From: DASSTY01 sp035760645
GTDB lineage: Bacteria > Gemmatimonadota > Gemmatimonadetes > Gemmatimonadales > GWC2-71-9
DNA length: 59,640 nucleotides
Direction of reading: 5' to 3'
NCBI GenBank assembly: GCA_035760645.1
Contig: DASTSO010000081.1
Coordinates: 1-59,640, forward strand
This document shows, in pieces, positions 7,126 through 14,554 of the stretch (positions are counted from its first letter, which is position 1; every line of letters starts with the position of its first letter). A program made the position numbers and the translations under genes. The notes below the pieces were generated by a model. It was not told the origin of the DNA, ran no database searches, and saw nothing but the letters and a program-made list of their open reading frames with translations.

Positions 7126-8071
7126 ACCGCTCCGCTTCCGGCGTCGGCGTCCACGGGTGCTTCGGCTCGAAGTGGCGCCAGAGGAGGGCGGAGACCCTGC
7201 GCAGCAGGACATAGCCGGGGTTGTCGTGGGCGTAGCTGGTGTCGGTCTGGTGCTTCGTGATCACGCTGAAGACGTAGTCACCGCCCGGCGCGTTGACGAG
7301 GACCGTTTCCGAGCGCGAGCGGTCCACGGCGCCCTGCTTGCTCGCGGCCTGCACCCAGGGCGGCAGCTGCGAGAGCGCCTCGCCGGTCCAGTAGCTGCGG
7401 GTGAGGGCGCGGTACATCTCCTCGCTCGCCCCCCGGCTCACGGCGCGGCCCTCGCGGATCAGGGTGAAGAGGCGCGTCATCTCGCGCGGCGTGGTCTGGC
7501 CCCAGCCGAAGCGCTGCCAGTCCTCCCGCCGCCCCGGGGTGCGGCTGTTGACGCGGGTGACCTGGAAGCCGTGGCCGGCGAGCCACTCGTTGATCGCCGT
7601 GCCGGTGCCGGCGAGGTGCTGGAGCCAGAGGCTCGCGGTGTTGTCGCTCATGGTGAGCATGAGCATGACGAGCCGGTCGGGGGTGATCGTCGCGCTGTCG
7701 CGGAAGGCGCCGAGGATGTCGTTCCCCTCGTACTTCAGCGAGTCGGTGTAGACGAGCGGCGCGTGATAGTCGAGCCGGCCCTGCGCCGCCGCGTCGAAGA
7801 CGCCGACGAGGATCGGCACCTTGATCATGCTCGCCGTCGGGAAGGTGTCGTCCGCGGCGATCGCGGCCGAGCGGCCGGTGCGCAGGTGGCGCACGTAGAT
7901 GCCGACGTCGCCGGGGAAGTCCTTGACCAGGGCCTCGAGCTGCCGCTGCAGCGCGGGGTCGCGCCGCTCGGGCGCAGCGGTCTGGGCCCGGGCCGGCGCG
8001 GCGACGAGCGCGACGAGCGCGACCAGGGCGCTCAGTGCGACGGCGGACGGGCGGGGTGTCCAGCGAGTCAT
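7106..8071 (-). CDS. Exported serine hydrolase, class A beta-lactamase fold
   Basis: This 321-residue protein has a signal peptide ending near APARAQ. It keeps the serine-hydrolase nucleophile motif S81-M-I-K84 and the S142-D-N motif. However, the omega-loop position equivalent to the deacylating Glu166 is Thr178 (VTRVNSRTPG), the Asn170 equivalent is Arg, and the KTG motif is KQG (245-247). A class A beta-lactamase would not turn over without Glu166, so a peptidoglycan-linked or unknown periplasmic hydrolase is more likely than antibiotic resistance. It belongs to the beta-lactamase2-type serine hydrolases. The gene is divergent from the M28 peptidase gene, with 45 bp between starts. Confidence 0.8.
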   Translation of the reverse strand: MTRWTPRPSAVALSALVALVALVAAPARAQTAAPERRDPALQRQLEALVKDFPGDVGIYVRHLRTGRSAAIAADDTFPTASMIKVPILVGVFDAAAQGRLDYHAPLVYTDSLKYEGNDILGAFRDSATITPDRLVMLMLTMSDNTASLWLQHLAGTGTAINEWLAGHGFQVTRVNSRTPGRREDWQRFGWGQTTPREMTRLFTLIREGRAVSRGASEEMYRALTRSYWTGEALSQLPPWVQAASKQGAVDRSRSETVLVNAPGGDYVFSVITKHQTDTSYAHDNPGYVLLRRVSALLWRHFEPKHPWTPTPEAERFKPTEE

Positions 8072-8116
8072 GTCTCTGCGCGTCTCCTTGATGGGTCCTG
8101 GGCCGGGAGCTTCTCG

Positions 8117-9346
8117 ATGACCAAGCGATTCTGCCACGCGTTCACCGCGTTCACCGCGTGCACCGCGCTCACCGCTCTGGCGGGTGCCTGCAGTTCGGCC
8201 GATCCCAACGCGCCGCCGACGCCGGTGCGGACGACGGCGGCGATCACGCCGGCCGAGCTGCGCACCCGGCTCTGGATCGTGGCGGCCGATTCGATGGGCG
8301 GCCGGCTCGCCGGCGGCCCGGGCGACGCGCGCGCGACGAGCTACCTCGCCGCCGAGGTCGCGAGGCTCGGGCTCGAGCCCGCGGGCGACGGCGGCACCTA
8401 CTTCCAGGCGGTGCCGCTTCCCAACGGCACCCAGGGGCGCAACGTCGTGGCGATCCTGCGGGGCCGCGATCCCGTGCTCCGCAATCAGTACGTGGCCCTC
8501 GGCGCGCACAGCGACCACCTCGGCATGCGGCGTCCGCCGCTGGATCACGACTCGCTGCGCGCCTTCAACCACGTGATGCGGCCCTTCGGCGCCGAGAGCC
8601 CGCGGGCGGAGCCGACCGCGGCGCAGTGGGCCGAGATCCGCGCGGCGATCGACAGTCTCCATCGCCTGCACGACGGGCCCCGGCCGGACTCGGTCGCCAA
8701 CGGCGCGGACGACGACGGCTCGGGAACGGTGGCGCTGCTCGAGATGGCGGAGGCGTTCGCGGCGCTGCAGGGGGCGGACGCGCCGAAGCGCTCGATCCTC
8801 TTCGTGTGGCACACCGGCGAGGAGCTCGGCCTCGTCGGCTCGCGGTGGTTCACCGACCATCCCACCGTGCCGCGCGACTCGATCGTGGCGCAGCTCAACA
8901 TGGACATGATCGGCCGGGGCAGCAAGGCGGACCTCGCTCCGATGCCCGGCGCCGGCGACACCACCGGCGGCCCGCGCTACGTGCAGCTCATCGGCAGCCG
9001 CCGCCTCTCCACCGAGCTCGGCGACCTGGTCGAGACCGTGAACCGCACCGGCGGCCACGGCTTCACCTTCGACTACCAGTTCGACGCGCCGGGCCACCCG
9101 GTGCAGTACTACTGCCGCTCGGACCACTACGAGTACGCGCGCTACGGGATTCCGATCGTCTTCTTCAGCACCGGCGGCCACCAGGATTACCACCAGCTCA
9201 CCGACGAGCCGCAGTACATCGATTACGACCACCTCGCCAACGTCGTCCGCCTCGTCGCCGACATCGCGCGGCACGTGGCGGATCTGGATCATCGGCCGGC
9301 GGTGGACGGAGTGGTGGCGGGACCGGAGGCGCCGTGCCGGCAGTAG
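8117..9346 (+). CDS. M28-family metallopeptidase lipoprotein
   Basis: This zinc aminopeptidase-like protein has 409 residues and a lipoprotein signal (TALAGACSS). The two-zinc site is complete in sequence order: His in GAHSDH, the bridging Asp in ADDDGSGT, Glu-Glu in TGEELGL, Asp in NMDMIGR and the final His in HQDYHQLTD. A region preceding the catalytic fold (DSMGGRLAGGPGDARA) matches the M28 peptidases that often carry an N-terminal PA-like insert, although no clear PA domain is present here. It likely acts in the periplasm on peptides. The start ATG 8117 has GGGAG 7 nt upstream. Its stop runs directly into the heptad repeat element. Confidence 0.88.
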   Translation: MTKRFCHAFTAFTACTALTALAGACSSADPNAPPTPVRTTAAITPAELRTRLWIVAADSMGGRLAGGPGDARATSYLAAEVARLGLEPAGDGGTYFQAVPLPNGTQGRNVVAILRGRDPVLRNQYVALGAHSDHLGMRRPPLDHDSLRAFNHVMRPFGAESPRAEPTAAQWAEIRAAIDSLHRLHDGPRPDSVANGADDDGSGTVALLEMAEAFAALQGADAPKRSILFVWHTGEELGLVGSRWFTDHPTVPRDSIVAQLNMDMIGRGSKADLAPMPGAGDTTGGPRYVQLIGSRRLSTELGDLVETVNRTGGHGFTFDYQFDAPGHPVQYYCRSDHYEYARYGIPIVFFSTGGHQDYHQLTDEPQYIDYDHLANVVRLVADIARHVADLDHRPAVDGVVAGPEAPCRQ

Positions 9347-9354
9347 GAGGACAG

Positions 9355-9480
9355 GGGCTAGGGACTAGGGGCTAGGGGCTAGGGGCTAGGGACTAGGGAT
9401 TAGGGGCTCCCGGGAGGTGCCGGCCTCCTCGCGCCAAGCCCCCTCGACCACGCCCTAGTCCCTAGTCCCTAGTCCCTAGT
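9355..9480. repeat. Inverted heptad-repeat element, copy 1
   Basis: The left arm (9355-9407) is about seven units of the heptamer CTAGGGR. The right arm (9453-9480) is about four units of its complement (YCCCTAG). The centre holds a smaller hairpin (CCTCC/GGAGG-type stem) and the sequence CTCGACCACG next to the right arm. The element fills the whole gap between the convergent M28 and zwf genes, and the right arm supplies the zwf stop codon. The copy at 14438-14554 matches when one of the two is reverse-complemented, including the CGTGGTCGAG block. It could act as a bidirectional terminator or be a REP/MITE-like element. Confidence 0.85.
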
Positions 9481-10927
9481 GGTAAAACCAGTGATTCCCC
9501 TCCCGCTGCAGCAGGTCGTTCGCCTCGTAGGGGCCCCAGGTGCCGGCCTCGTAGGGGATGATCCGCTGGCGGCCGTCGAGGACGGGGGCGTAGAGCGCCC
9601 AGGCGGTCTCGACCTCGTCGGCGTGGACGAAGAGCGTCTGGTCGCCGTCCAGGACCTCGAGGAGGAGCGTCTGGTAGGCCTCGGGGAGCTCGGCGAACTG
9701 CTCCTTGTAGTTGAAGTCGAGCGGGAGGCGCTCGAGGTCCATCGGCTGGCCCGGCGCCTTGGCGTTGAAGTAGAGGGCGAAGCCCTCGTCGGGCTGGATC
9801 GTGAGGCGGAGGACGTTGCTGCGCAGGTCGCGGCCGCCGCTGTGCTCGAAGAGCCAGACGGGGGCGCGGCGGAAGTGGACGACGATCTCGGTCAGCCGCC
9901 GCGCCATGCGCTTGCCGGCGCGGAGGTAGAAGGGCACGCCCTGCCAGCGCCAGCTGTCCACCTCGACCTTGAGCGCGGCGAAGGTCGGCGTGCGCGAGTC
10001 GCGCGCCACTCCCGGCTCGTCGCGATAGCCCGCCACCGGCGCGTTGTCCACCATCCCGGCGCCGTACTGCCCCAGCACGATCTCGTGCGTGTCGATCAGC
10101 CCGACCTGCCGCAGCGCCTTGATCTTCTCGGAGCGGATCGCGTCGGCGTCGAACGCCGCCGGCACCTCCATCGCCACGAGCGCGAGGAGCTGGGTGGCGT
10201 GGTTCTGGATGATGTCGCGCACGACACCCGCCTGCTCGTAGTAGCCCGCCCGCGAGCCGATGCCGATGTCCTCGGCCACGGTGATCTGCACGCTGTCCAC
10301 GTGGTCGCGGTTCCAGAGCGACTCGAAGACCGCGTTCGAGAAGCGGAAGACGAGCAGGTTCTGGACCGTCTCCTTCCCGAGGTAGTGGTCGATCCGGTAG
10401 ATCTGCGACTCCTGGAACCAGCGGTGCACCAGCGCGTTCAGCTCGCGCGCGCTCGCGAGGTCGCGGCCGAAGGGCTTCTCGATGACGAGCCGGGTCCAGC
10501 CCGGGCTCGTGTTGAGCTTCGCCTCGCCCAGGCCCTCGACGGTGCTCGCGAACGCCGCCGGCGGGATCGCGAGGTAGAAGACGCGGTTGCCCGGCAGCTT
10601 CCGCTCGCGCTCGATGCCGCGGATCTTGTCGCCGATGGCGGCGTAGTCCTCGGGGCCGCCGTCGTCGATCGTCTGATACCAGACGTAGTGGTCGGCCCAC
10701 GCGCGCGCGTCGGCGGCGGGCACGCCGCCCTTGGCGAGCGCGTCGGTGACCAGCTGCCGGTAGCCGTCGTCGCCGAGCGCGGTCTCGCGCGCGACGCCGA
10801 GGACGAGGCACTGCTCGCCCGTCTTCCCCGCGCGGTGCAGTGCGTAGAGGGCGGGCAGGACCTTGCGGCGGGCGAGGTCGCCGGTGCCGCCGAAGATGGT
10901 GAAGACCGCGCAGACCGGCGCGCTCAC
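9476..10927 (-). CDS. zwf: Glucose-6-phosphate 1-dehydrogenase
   Basis: This is the first oxidative step of the pentose phosphate pathway: glucose 6-phosphate plus NAD(P)+ gives 6-phosphoglucono-lactone. It has 483 residues, the usual length. The coenzyme loop GGTGDLARRK lies near residues 13-22. The substrate and catalytic motif RIDHYLGKE is at about 178-186, and the QNHATQLLALVAME stretch follows. The start GTG 10927 overlaps the gnd stop (GTGA), so gnd and zwf are coupled. No 6-phosphogluconolactonase gene is present in this cluster. The stop codon lies inside the heptad repeat element. Confidence 0.95.
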   Translation of the reverse strand: MSAPVCAVFTIFGGTGDLARRKVLPALYALHRAGKTGEQCLVLGVARETALGDDGYRQLVTDALAKGGVPAADARAWADHYVWYQTIDDGGPEDYAAIGDKIRGIERERKLPGNRVFYLAIPPAAFASTVEGLGEAKLNTSPGWTRLVIEKPFGRDLASARELNALVHRWFQESQIYRIDHYLGKETVQNLLVFRFSNAVFESLWNRDHVDSVQITVAEDIGIGSRAGYYEQAGVVRDIIQNHATQLLALVAMEVPAAFDADAIRSEKIKALRQVGLIDTHEIVLGQYGAGMVDNAPVAGYRDEPGVARDSRTPTFAALKVEVDSWRWQGVPFYLRAGKRMARRLTEIVVHFRRAPVWLFEHSGGRDLRSNVLRLTIQPDEGFALYFNAKAPGQPMDLERLPLDFNYKEQFAELPEAYQTLLLEVLDGDQTLFVHADEVETAWALYAPVLDGRQRIIPYEAGTWGPYEANDLLQREGNHWFYH

Positions 10928-11841
10928 GTCGCCGCCCCCTCGTGCTTCACGGCGTGGCCGCCGAACTGGTTCCGCAGCGCGGCGAGCAGGCGGTCGGCGA
11001 ACGACTCGGTGTCGCGCGAGCGCAGGCGCTGGATGAGCGAGAGGGTGATCACCGGCGCGGGCACGTCGAGGTCGATCGCCTCGGCCACGGTCCAGCGCCC
11101 CTCGCCCGAGTCGCTCACGAAGGGGGCGATGTCGGCGAGCTCCTGGTCGGCGCTCAGCGCGCGCTCCGTGAGGTCGAGCAGCCAGCTCCGCACGACGCTG
11201 CCGCGCTGCCAGATGCGCGCGATCTGGGCGAGGTCGAGCCCGAACGCCTCCTTGTGCTTGAGCACCGAGAAGCCCTCGGCGTAGGCCTGCATCAGGCCGT
11301 ACTCGATCCCGTTGTGCACCATCTTGACGAAGTGCCCGGCGCCCACCGGACCCACGTGGCCCCAGCCCGCGTCGGGCGCCGGCGCGAGGGTCTCGAGCGC
11401 CGGCCGCACCCGCGCGACCGCCGCGTCGCTGCCGCCCACCATCAGACTGTAGCCCTCCCGGAGGCCCCAGACGCCGCCGCTCGTCCCCGCGTCCACGAAG
11501 CCGATGCCGCGCTCGGCGAGCGCCGCGCCGCGGCGCATCGAGTCCTTGTAGTTGCTGTTGCCGCCGTCCACGACGACGTCGCCCTCGGCGAGCCGCTCGG
11601 CGAGCGCGGTGATGGTGGACTCGGTCGGCGCGCCCGCGGGGACCATGACCCACACGGCCCGCGGCGCCGGCAGCCGGGCGACGAGCGCGTCGAGCGCGTC
11701 GGCCCCCGTGGCGCCCTGCGCCGCCGAGCGCTGGACGGCCGCCGGATCGCGGTCGTACACGACGACGCGGTGGCCGCCCTGGAGCAGCCGCTGCGTCATG
11801 TTCGCGCCCATGCGGCCGAGGCCGATCATTCCGATGTCCAT
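10924..11841 (-). CDS. gnd: 6-Phosphogluconate dehydrogenase, decarboxylating, short form
   Basis: This enzyme oxidises and decarboxylates 6-phosphogluconate to ribulose 5-phosphate. At 305 residues it is the short GntZ/YqeC-type form, not the ~470-residue form. The N-terminal Rossmann loop is GMIGLGRMGANM. Characteristic segments are VDGGNSNYKDS, DAGTSGGVWGLREGYSLMVGG and the catalytic HFVKMVHNGIEYGLMQAYAEG. It lies in an operon between a cyclase-family gene (16-bp overlap) and zwf (4-bp overlap), giving both pentose phosphate dehydrogenases from one transcript. Confidence 0.94.
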   Translation of the reverse strand: MDIGMIGLGRMGANMTQRLLQGGHRVVVYDRDPAAVQRSAAQGATGADALDALVARLPAPRAVWVMVPAGAPTESTITALAERLAEGDVVVDGGNSNYKDSMRRGAALAERGIGFVDAGTSGGVWGLREGYSLMVGGSDAAVARVRPALETLAPAPDAGWGHVGPVGAGHFVKMVHNGIEYGLMQAYAEGFSVLKHKEAFGLDLAQIARIWQRGSVVRSWLLDLTERALSADQELADIAPFVSDSGEGRWTVAEAIDLDVPAPVITLSLIQRLRSRDTESFADRLLAALRNQFGGHAVKHEGAAT

Positions 11842-12479
11842 GGAGGGCTCCCTTCGATGAGCACCGCCCGCGCCGGCGCGCCGTCGAGGCCGACGAGCTT
11901 GAGCGGAAGGCAGACGAGGTCGTAGCGGCCGGGCGGGACGCCGGCGAGGGCGAGCCCCTCGACGATCACCACGCCGTGGCCGAGGAGGGTGTGGTGGGTG
12001 CGGTGGTGCCCGCTGCGGAACTGCTCGATCGAGAGGTAGTCGGTCCCGACGAGCTGCACACCCTGCTCGACCAGATACTCGGCGCCGTCGGGCGCCAGAT
12101 AGGTGAAGTCGGGGTGGAAGGTGGCCTCGGTGTTGAAGCCGGAGTTGCGGGTGCGCAGGAGGACCCGCGGGGCGCCCTGGAGATCGTGGGCGCGGAGGAG
12201 GTCGGCGGTGACGGCCCGCACGGCCTCGTCGAACGCGAGGACGACCGCGGGGCCGATGAGCGTCTGGAGCGGGATCGCGTCCACGCCCGGCGCCGCGTCG
12301 TCGAAGTGGCGTTGGGCGTCCACGTGGGTGAGGGTGTGCGAGCCGACATCGATGCGGCTCACGTTGGCGCTCGCCCCCTCGGCGATGCGCTGCACGGGGG
12401 TGATGCGGATCTCCGGGTTGCCCGGATAGTGCAGCCCGCCCGCGGTGATCCCGAGCGAGATGTCGTAGATGCGGCCCAT
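11826..12479 (-). CDS. Cyclase family protein (kynurenine formamidase-like fold)
   Basis: This is a 217-residue metal-dependent hydrolase of the cyclase/KynB superfamily. The metal motif appears as SHTLTHVDAQRHF, a variant of HxGTHxDxPxH in which Gly is replaced by Leu. A second motif is in the GHHRTHHTLLGHGVVIVEGLAL segment. Known members hydrolyse N-formylkynurenine or isatin-type amides. Neighbouring gnd and zwf do not point to tryptophan breakdown, so the substrate is open. A strong GGGAGGG ribosome site precedes ATG 12479, and this is the first gene of the cyclase-gnd-zwf operon. Confidence 0.82.
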   Translation of the reverse strand: MGRIYDISLGITAGGLHYPGNPEIRITPVQRIAEGASANVSRIDVGSHTLTHVDAQRHFDDAAPGVDAIPLQTLIGPAVVLAFDEAVRAVTADLLRAHDLQGAPRVLLRTRNSGFNTEATFHPDFTYLAPDGAEYLVEQGVQLVGTDYLSIEQFRSGHHRTHHTLLGHGVVIVEGLALAGVPPGRYDLVCLPLKLVGLDGAPARAVLIEGSPPWTSE

Positions 12480-12544
12480 CGTGCCCTCCCCGCCGGCCCT
12501 CCCGGCCTGCTGTGACGCGTGCCCGTGCGGCGCGCGGGCTTCGT

Positions 12545-12550
12545 TAGTAT
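12545..12550 (+). promoter_or_regulatory. -10-like box upstream of the GH15 gene
   Basis: TAGTAT in the context TCGTTAGTATAGG is the only -10-like hexamer in the divergent 104-bp gap. It lies 34 bp before the GH15 start codon. No convincing -35 is visible at 16-18 bp spacing. Confidence 0.3.
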
Positions 12551-12583
12551 AGGTGGGATCGGCCGATCCGGGGGAGGGCGCAC

Positions 12584-14437
12584 ATGGCGGAGGGCGAGGA
12601 GGGAGGGGCGTTCGCGCAGGCGCGGCCGCGCTATCTCCCCATCGAGGCGTATGCCGTCATCGGCGACCTGCAGACCGTGGCGCTCGTGGCGAAGGACGCC
12701 TCGATCGACTTTCTCTGCCTCCCCGAGTTCGACTCGCCCAGCGTCTTCGCGCGGATCCTCGACGCCGACGACGGCGGCTGCTTCACGATCGAGCCCGAGT
12801 TCGACGGCAGTCACACGAAACAGCTCTATCTCCCCGACACCAACGTCCTGCTCACCCGCTTCCTCTCCGACGCCGGCGTGCTGGAGGTGAGCGACTTCAT
12901 GCCGATCCACGAGCGGCTGCACCCGAGCCGCATCGTGCGCCGGGTGAAGGCGGTGCGGGGCCGGACCCGCTTCCGCGTGCGCTGCTGCCCCCGCTTCGAC
13001 TACGCGCGCGCCCGGCACACGGCCGAGCTCACCGACTGCGGCGTCGTCTTCCGCCAGGCGGGCGGCGGCCTCGAGCTCCAGCTCGCCACCCCGGTGGCGC
13101 TCCGCCTCGAGGGGCACGACGCCGTCGGTGAGCACACGCTCGCGGAGGGCGAGAGCGTCGCCTTCGTGCTGGAGCACGTCCCCCCGGGGGCGCGGCCGGC
13201 GGGCTGCGGGAAGATCTACGTCACGCGCTCGTTCAAGCAGACCGTCAACTTCTGGCGCACCTGGATCGGCGGCTCGACCTACCAGGGCCGCTGGCGCGAC
13301 GAGGTCTACCGCTCGGCGCTCGCGCTCAAGCTGCTGCACAGCCGGCGCACCGGCGCGCTGGTGGCGGCGCCGACCTTCGGATTGCCGGAGGTGATCGGCG
13401 GCGAGCGCAACTGGGACTACCGCTATACCTGGATCCGCGACGCCTCCTTCACGCTCTACTCGCTCATCCGGCTCGGCCTCACGGCGGAGACGAAGGCGTT
13501 CATCGACTGGCTCGTCTCGCTGGTGCACTTCGCCGAGCAGCCGGGCTCGCTGCGGACGGTGTACCGGATCGACGGGAGCACCGACCTCCCCGAGCACGTC
13601 CTCGCGAACCTGGAGGGCTACCGCGACTCGCGGCCGGTGCGGGTCGGCAACGCCGCGGTGAACCAGCTGCAGCTCGACATCTACGGCGAGCTGATGGACG
13701 CGCTCTATCTCTACGACAAGTACGGCGAGCCGACGAGTCACGACCTGTGGGCGCGGATCGCGGGGCTGGTGGACTGGGTCTGCAAGCACTGGGACCAGCC
13801 GGACGAGGGCGTCTGGGAGGTGCGCAGCGGCCGGCACGACTTCCTGTACTCGCGCATCATGTGCTGGGTGGCGATCGACCGCGGGATCCGCCTCGCCATG
13901 AAGCGCTCCTTCCCGGCGCCGCTCGTCGACTGGCTCGCCGCGCGCGACGCGATCTACCGGCAGGTCTTCGAGCGGTTCTGGGATCCCGAGCAGGGCGCCT
14001 TCGTCGGCCACCTGGGCTCGCGGCAGCTCGACGCCTCCTGCCTCGTCATGCCGCTCGTGCGCTTCATCTCGCCCACCGACCCGCGCTGGCTCTCGACGCT
14101 GCGCGCGGTGGAGCGCGAGCTGGTGAGCGACAGCCTCGTCTTCCGCTACAACATCCACGGCGCCGAGACCGACGGGCTCACGGGCGTCGAAGGGACGTTC
14201 TCGATCTGCTCGTTCTGGTACATCGAGTGCGTCTCCCGCTCGGGCGACGCCGAGAAGGCGCGCTACCTCTTCGAGAAGATGCTGGGCTACGCCAACCACG
14301 TCGGCCTCTTCTCCGAGGAGATCGGCCCCACCGGTGAGCTGCTCGGCAACTTCCCGCAGGCCTTCACCCACCTCGCCCTCATCAGCGCGGCCTACGACCT
14401 GGACCGGCGGCTGTCGGGGAAGCGGTGGCTGGCATAG
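12584..14437 (+). CDS. Glycoside hydrolase family 15 (glucoamylase/trehalase-like)
   Basis: This is a 617-residue GH15 protein. An N-terminal beta-sandwich begins with YAVIGDLQTVALVAKDASIDFLCLPEFDSP in several pieces, and is followed by the (alpha/alpha)6 catalytic barrel. The barrel contains GGERNWDYRYTWIRD, the general-acid region QPDEGVWEVRSG and the general-base region SEEIGPTGELLGNFPQAFTH. The family includes bacterial trehalases and glucoamylases. The lack of any signal peptide favours an intracellular enzyme acting on trehalose or a short alpha-glucan, which would supply glucose to the adjacent pentose phosphate genes (inference). The stop codon lies directly before the second heptad repeat element. 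Confidence 0.9.
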   Translation: MAEGEEGGAFAQARPRYLPIEAYAVIGDLQTVALVAKDASIDFLCLPEFDSPSVFARILDADDGGCFTIEPEFDGSHTKQLYLPDTNVLLTRFLSDAGVLEVSDFMPIHERLHPSRIVRRVKAVRGRTRFRVRCCPRFDYARARHTAELTDCGVVFRQAGGGLELQLATPVALRLEGHDAVGEHTLAEGESVAFVLEHVPPGARPAGCGKIYVTRSFKQTVNFWRTWIGGSTYQGRWRDEVYRSALALKLLHSRRTGALVAAPTFGLPEVIGGERNWDYRYTWIRDASFTLYSLIRLGLTAETKAFIDWLVSLVHFAEQPGSLRTVYRIDGSTDLPEHVLANLEGYRDSRPVRVGNAAVNQLQLDIYGELMDALYLYDKYGEPTSHDLWARIAGLVDWVCKHWDQPDEGVWEVRSGRHDFLYSRIMCWVAIDRGIRLAMKRSFPAPLVDWLAARDAIYRQVFERFWDPEQGAFVGHLGSRQLDASCLVMPLVRFISPTDPRWLSTLRAVERELVSDSLVFRYNIHGAETDGLTGVEGTFSICSFWYIECVSRSGDAEKARYLFEKMLGYANHVGLFSEEIGPTGELLGNFPQAFTHLALISAAYDLDRRLSGKRWLA

Positions 14438-14554
14438 GACAGGGGCTAGGGGCTAGGGACTAGGGACTAGGGCGTGGTCGAGAGGGTCTGGGGCGAGGAT
14501 GCCAGCATCCCCCAGGAGCCCCTAGTCCCTAGCCCCTAGTCCCTAGCCCCTGCT
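14438..14554. repeat. Inverted heptad-repeat element, copy 2
   Basis: The arms are CTAGGGR heptamers on the left (14440-14472) and YCCCTAG heptamers on the right (14517-14551). They flank a core with GCGTGGTCGAG and an inner stem GGATGC-CA-GCATCC inside CTGGGG/CCCCAG. It fills the gap between convergent GH15 and ppc. Compared with copy 1 (9355-9480) the inner stem has changed on both sides but still pairs, which suggests selection on structure. Confidence 0.85.

Noticed and set aside
7106..8071. Antibiotic-resistance beta-lactamase
   Set aside because: The Glu166 and KTG motifs required for class A hydrolysis are missing.
9355..9480. Heptad repeats as a CRISPR array
   Set aside because: There are no unique spacers; the units are 7 bp and directly abutting, arranged as inverted arms.
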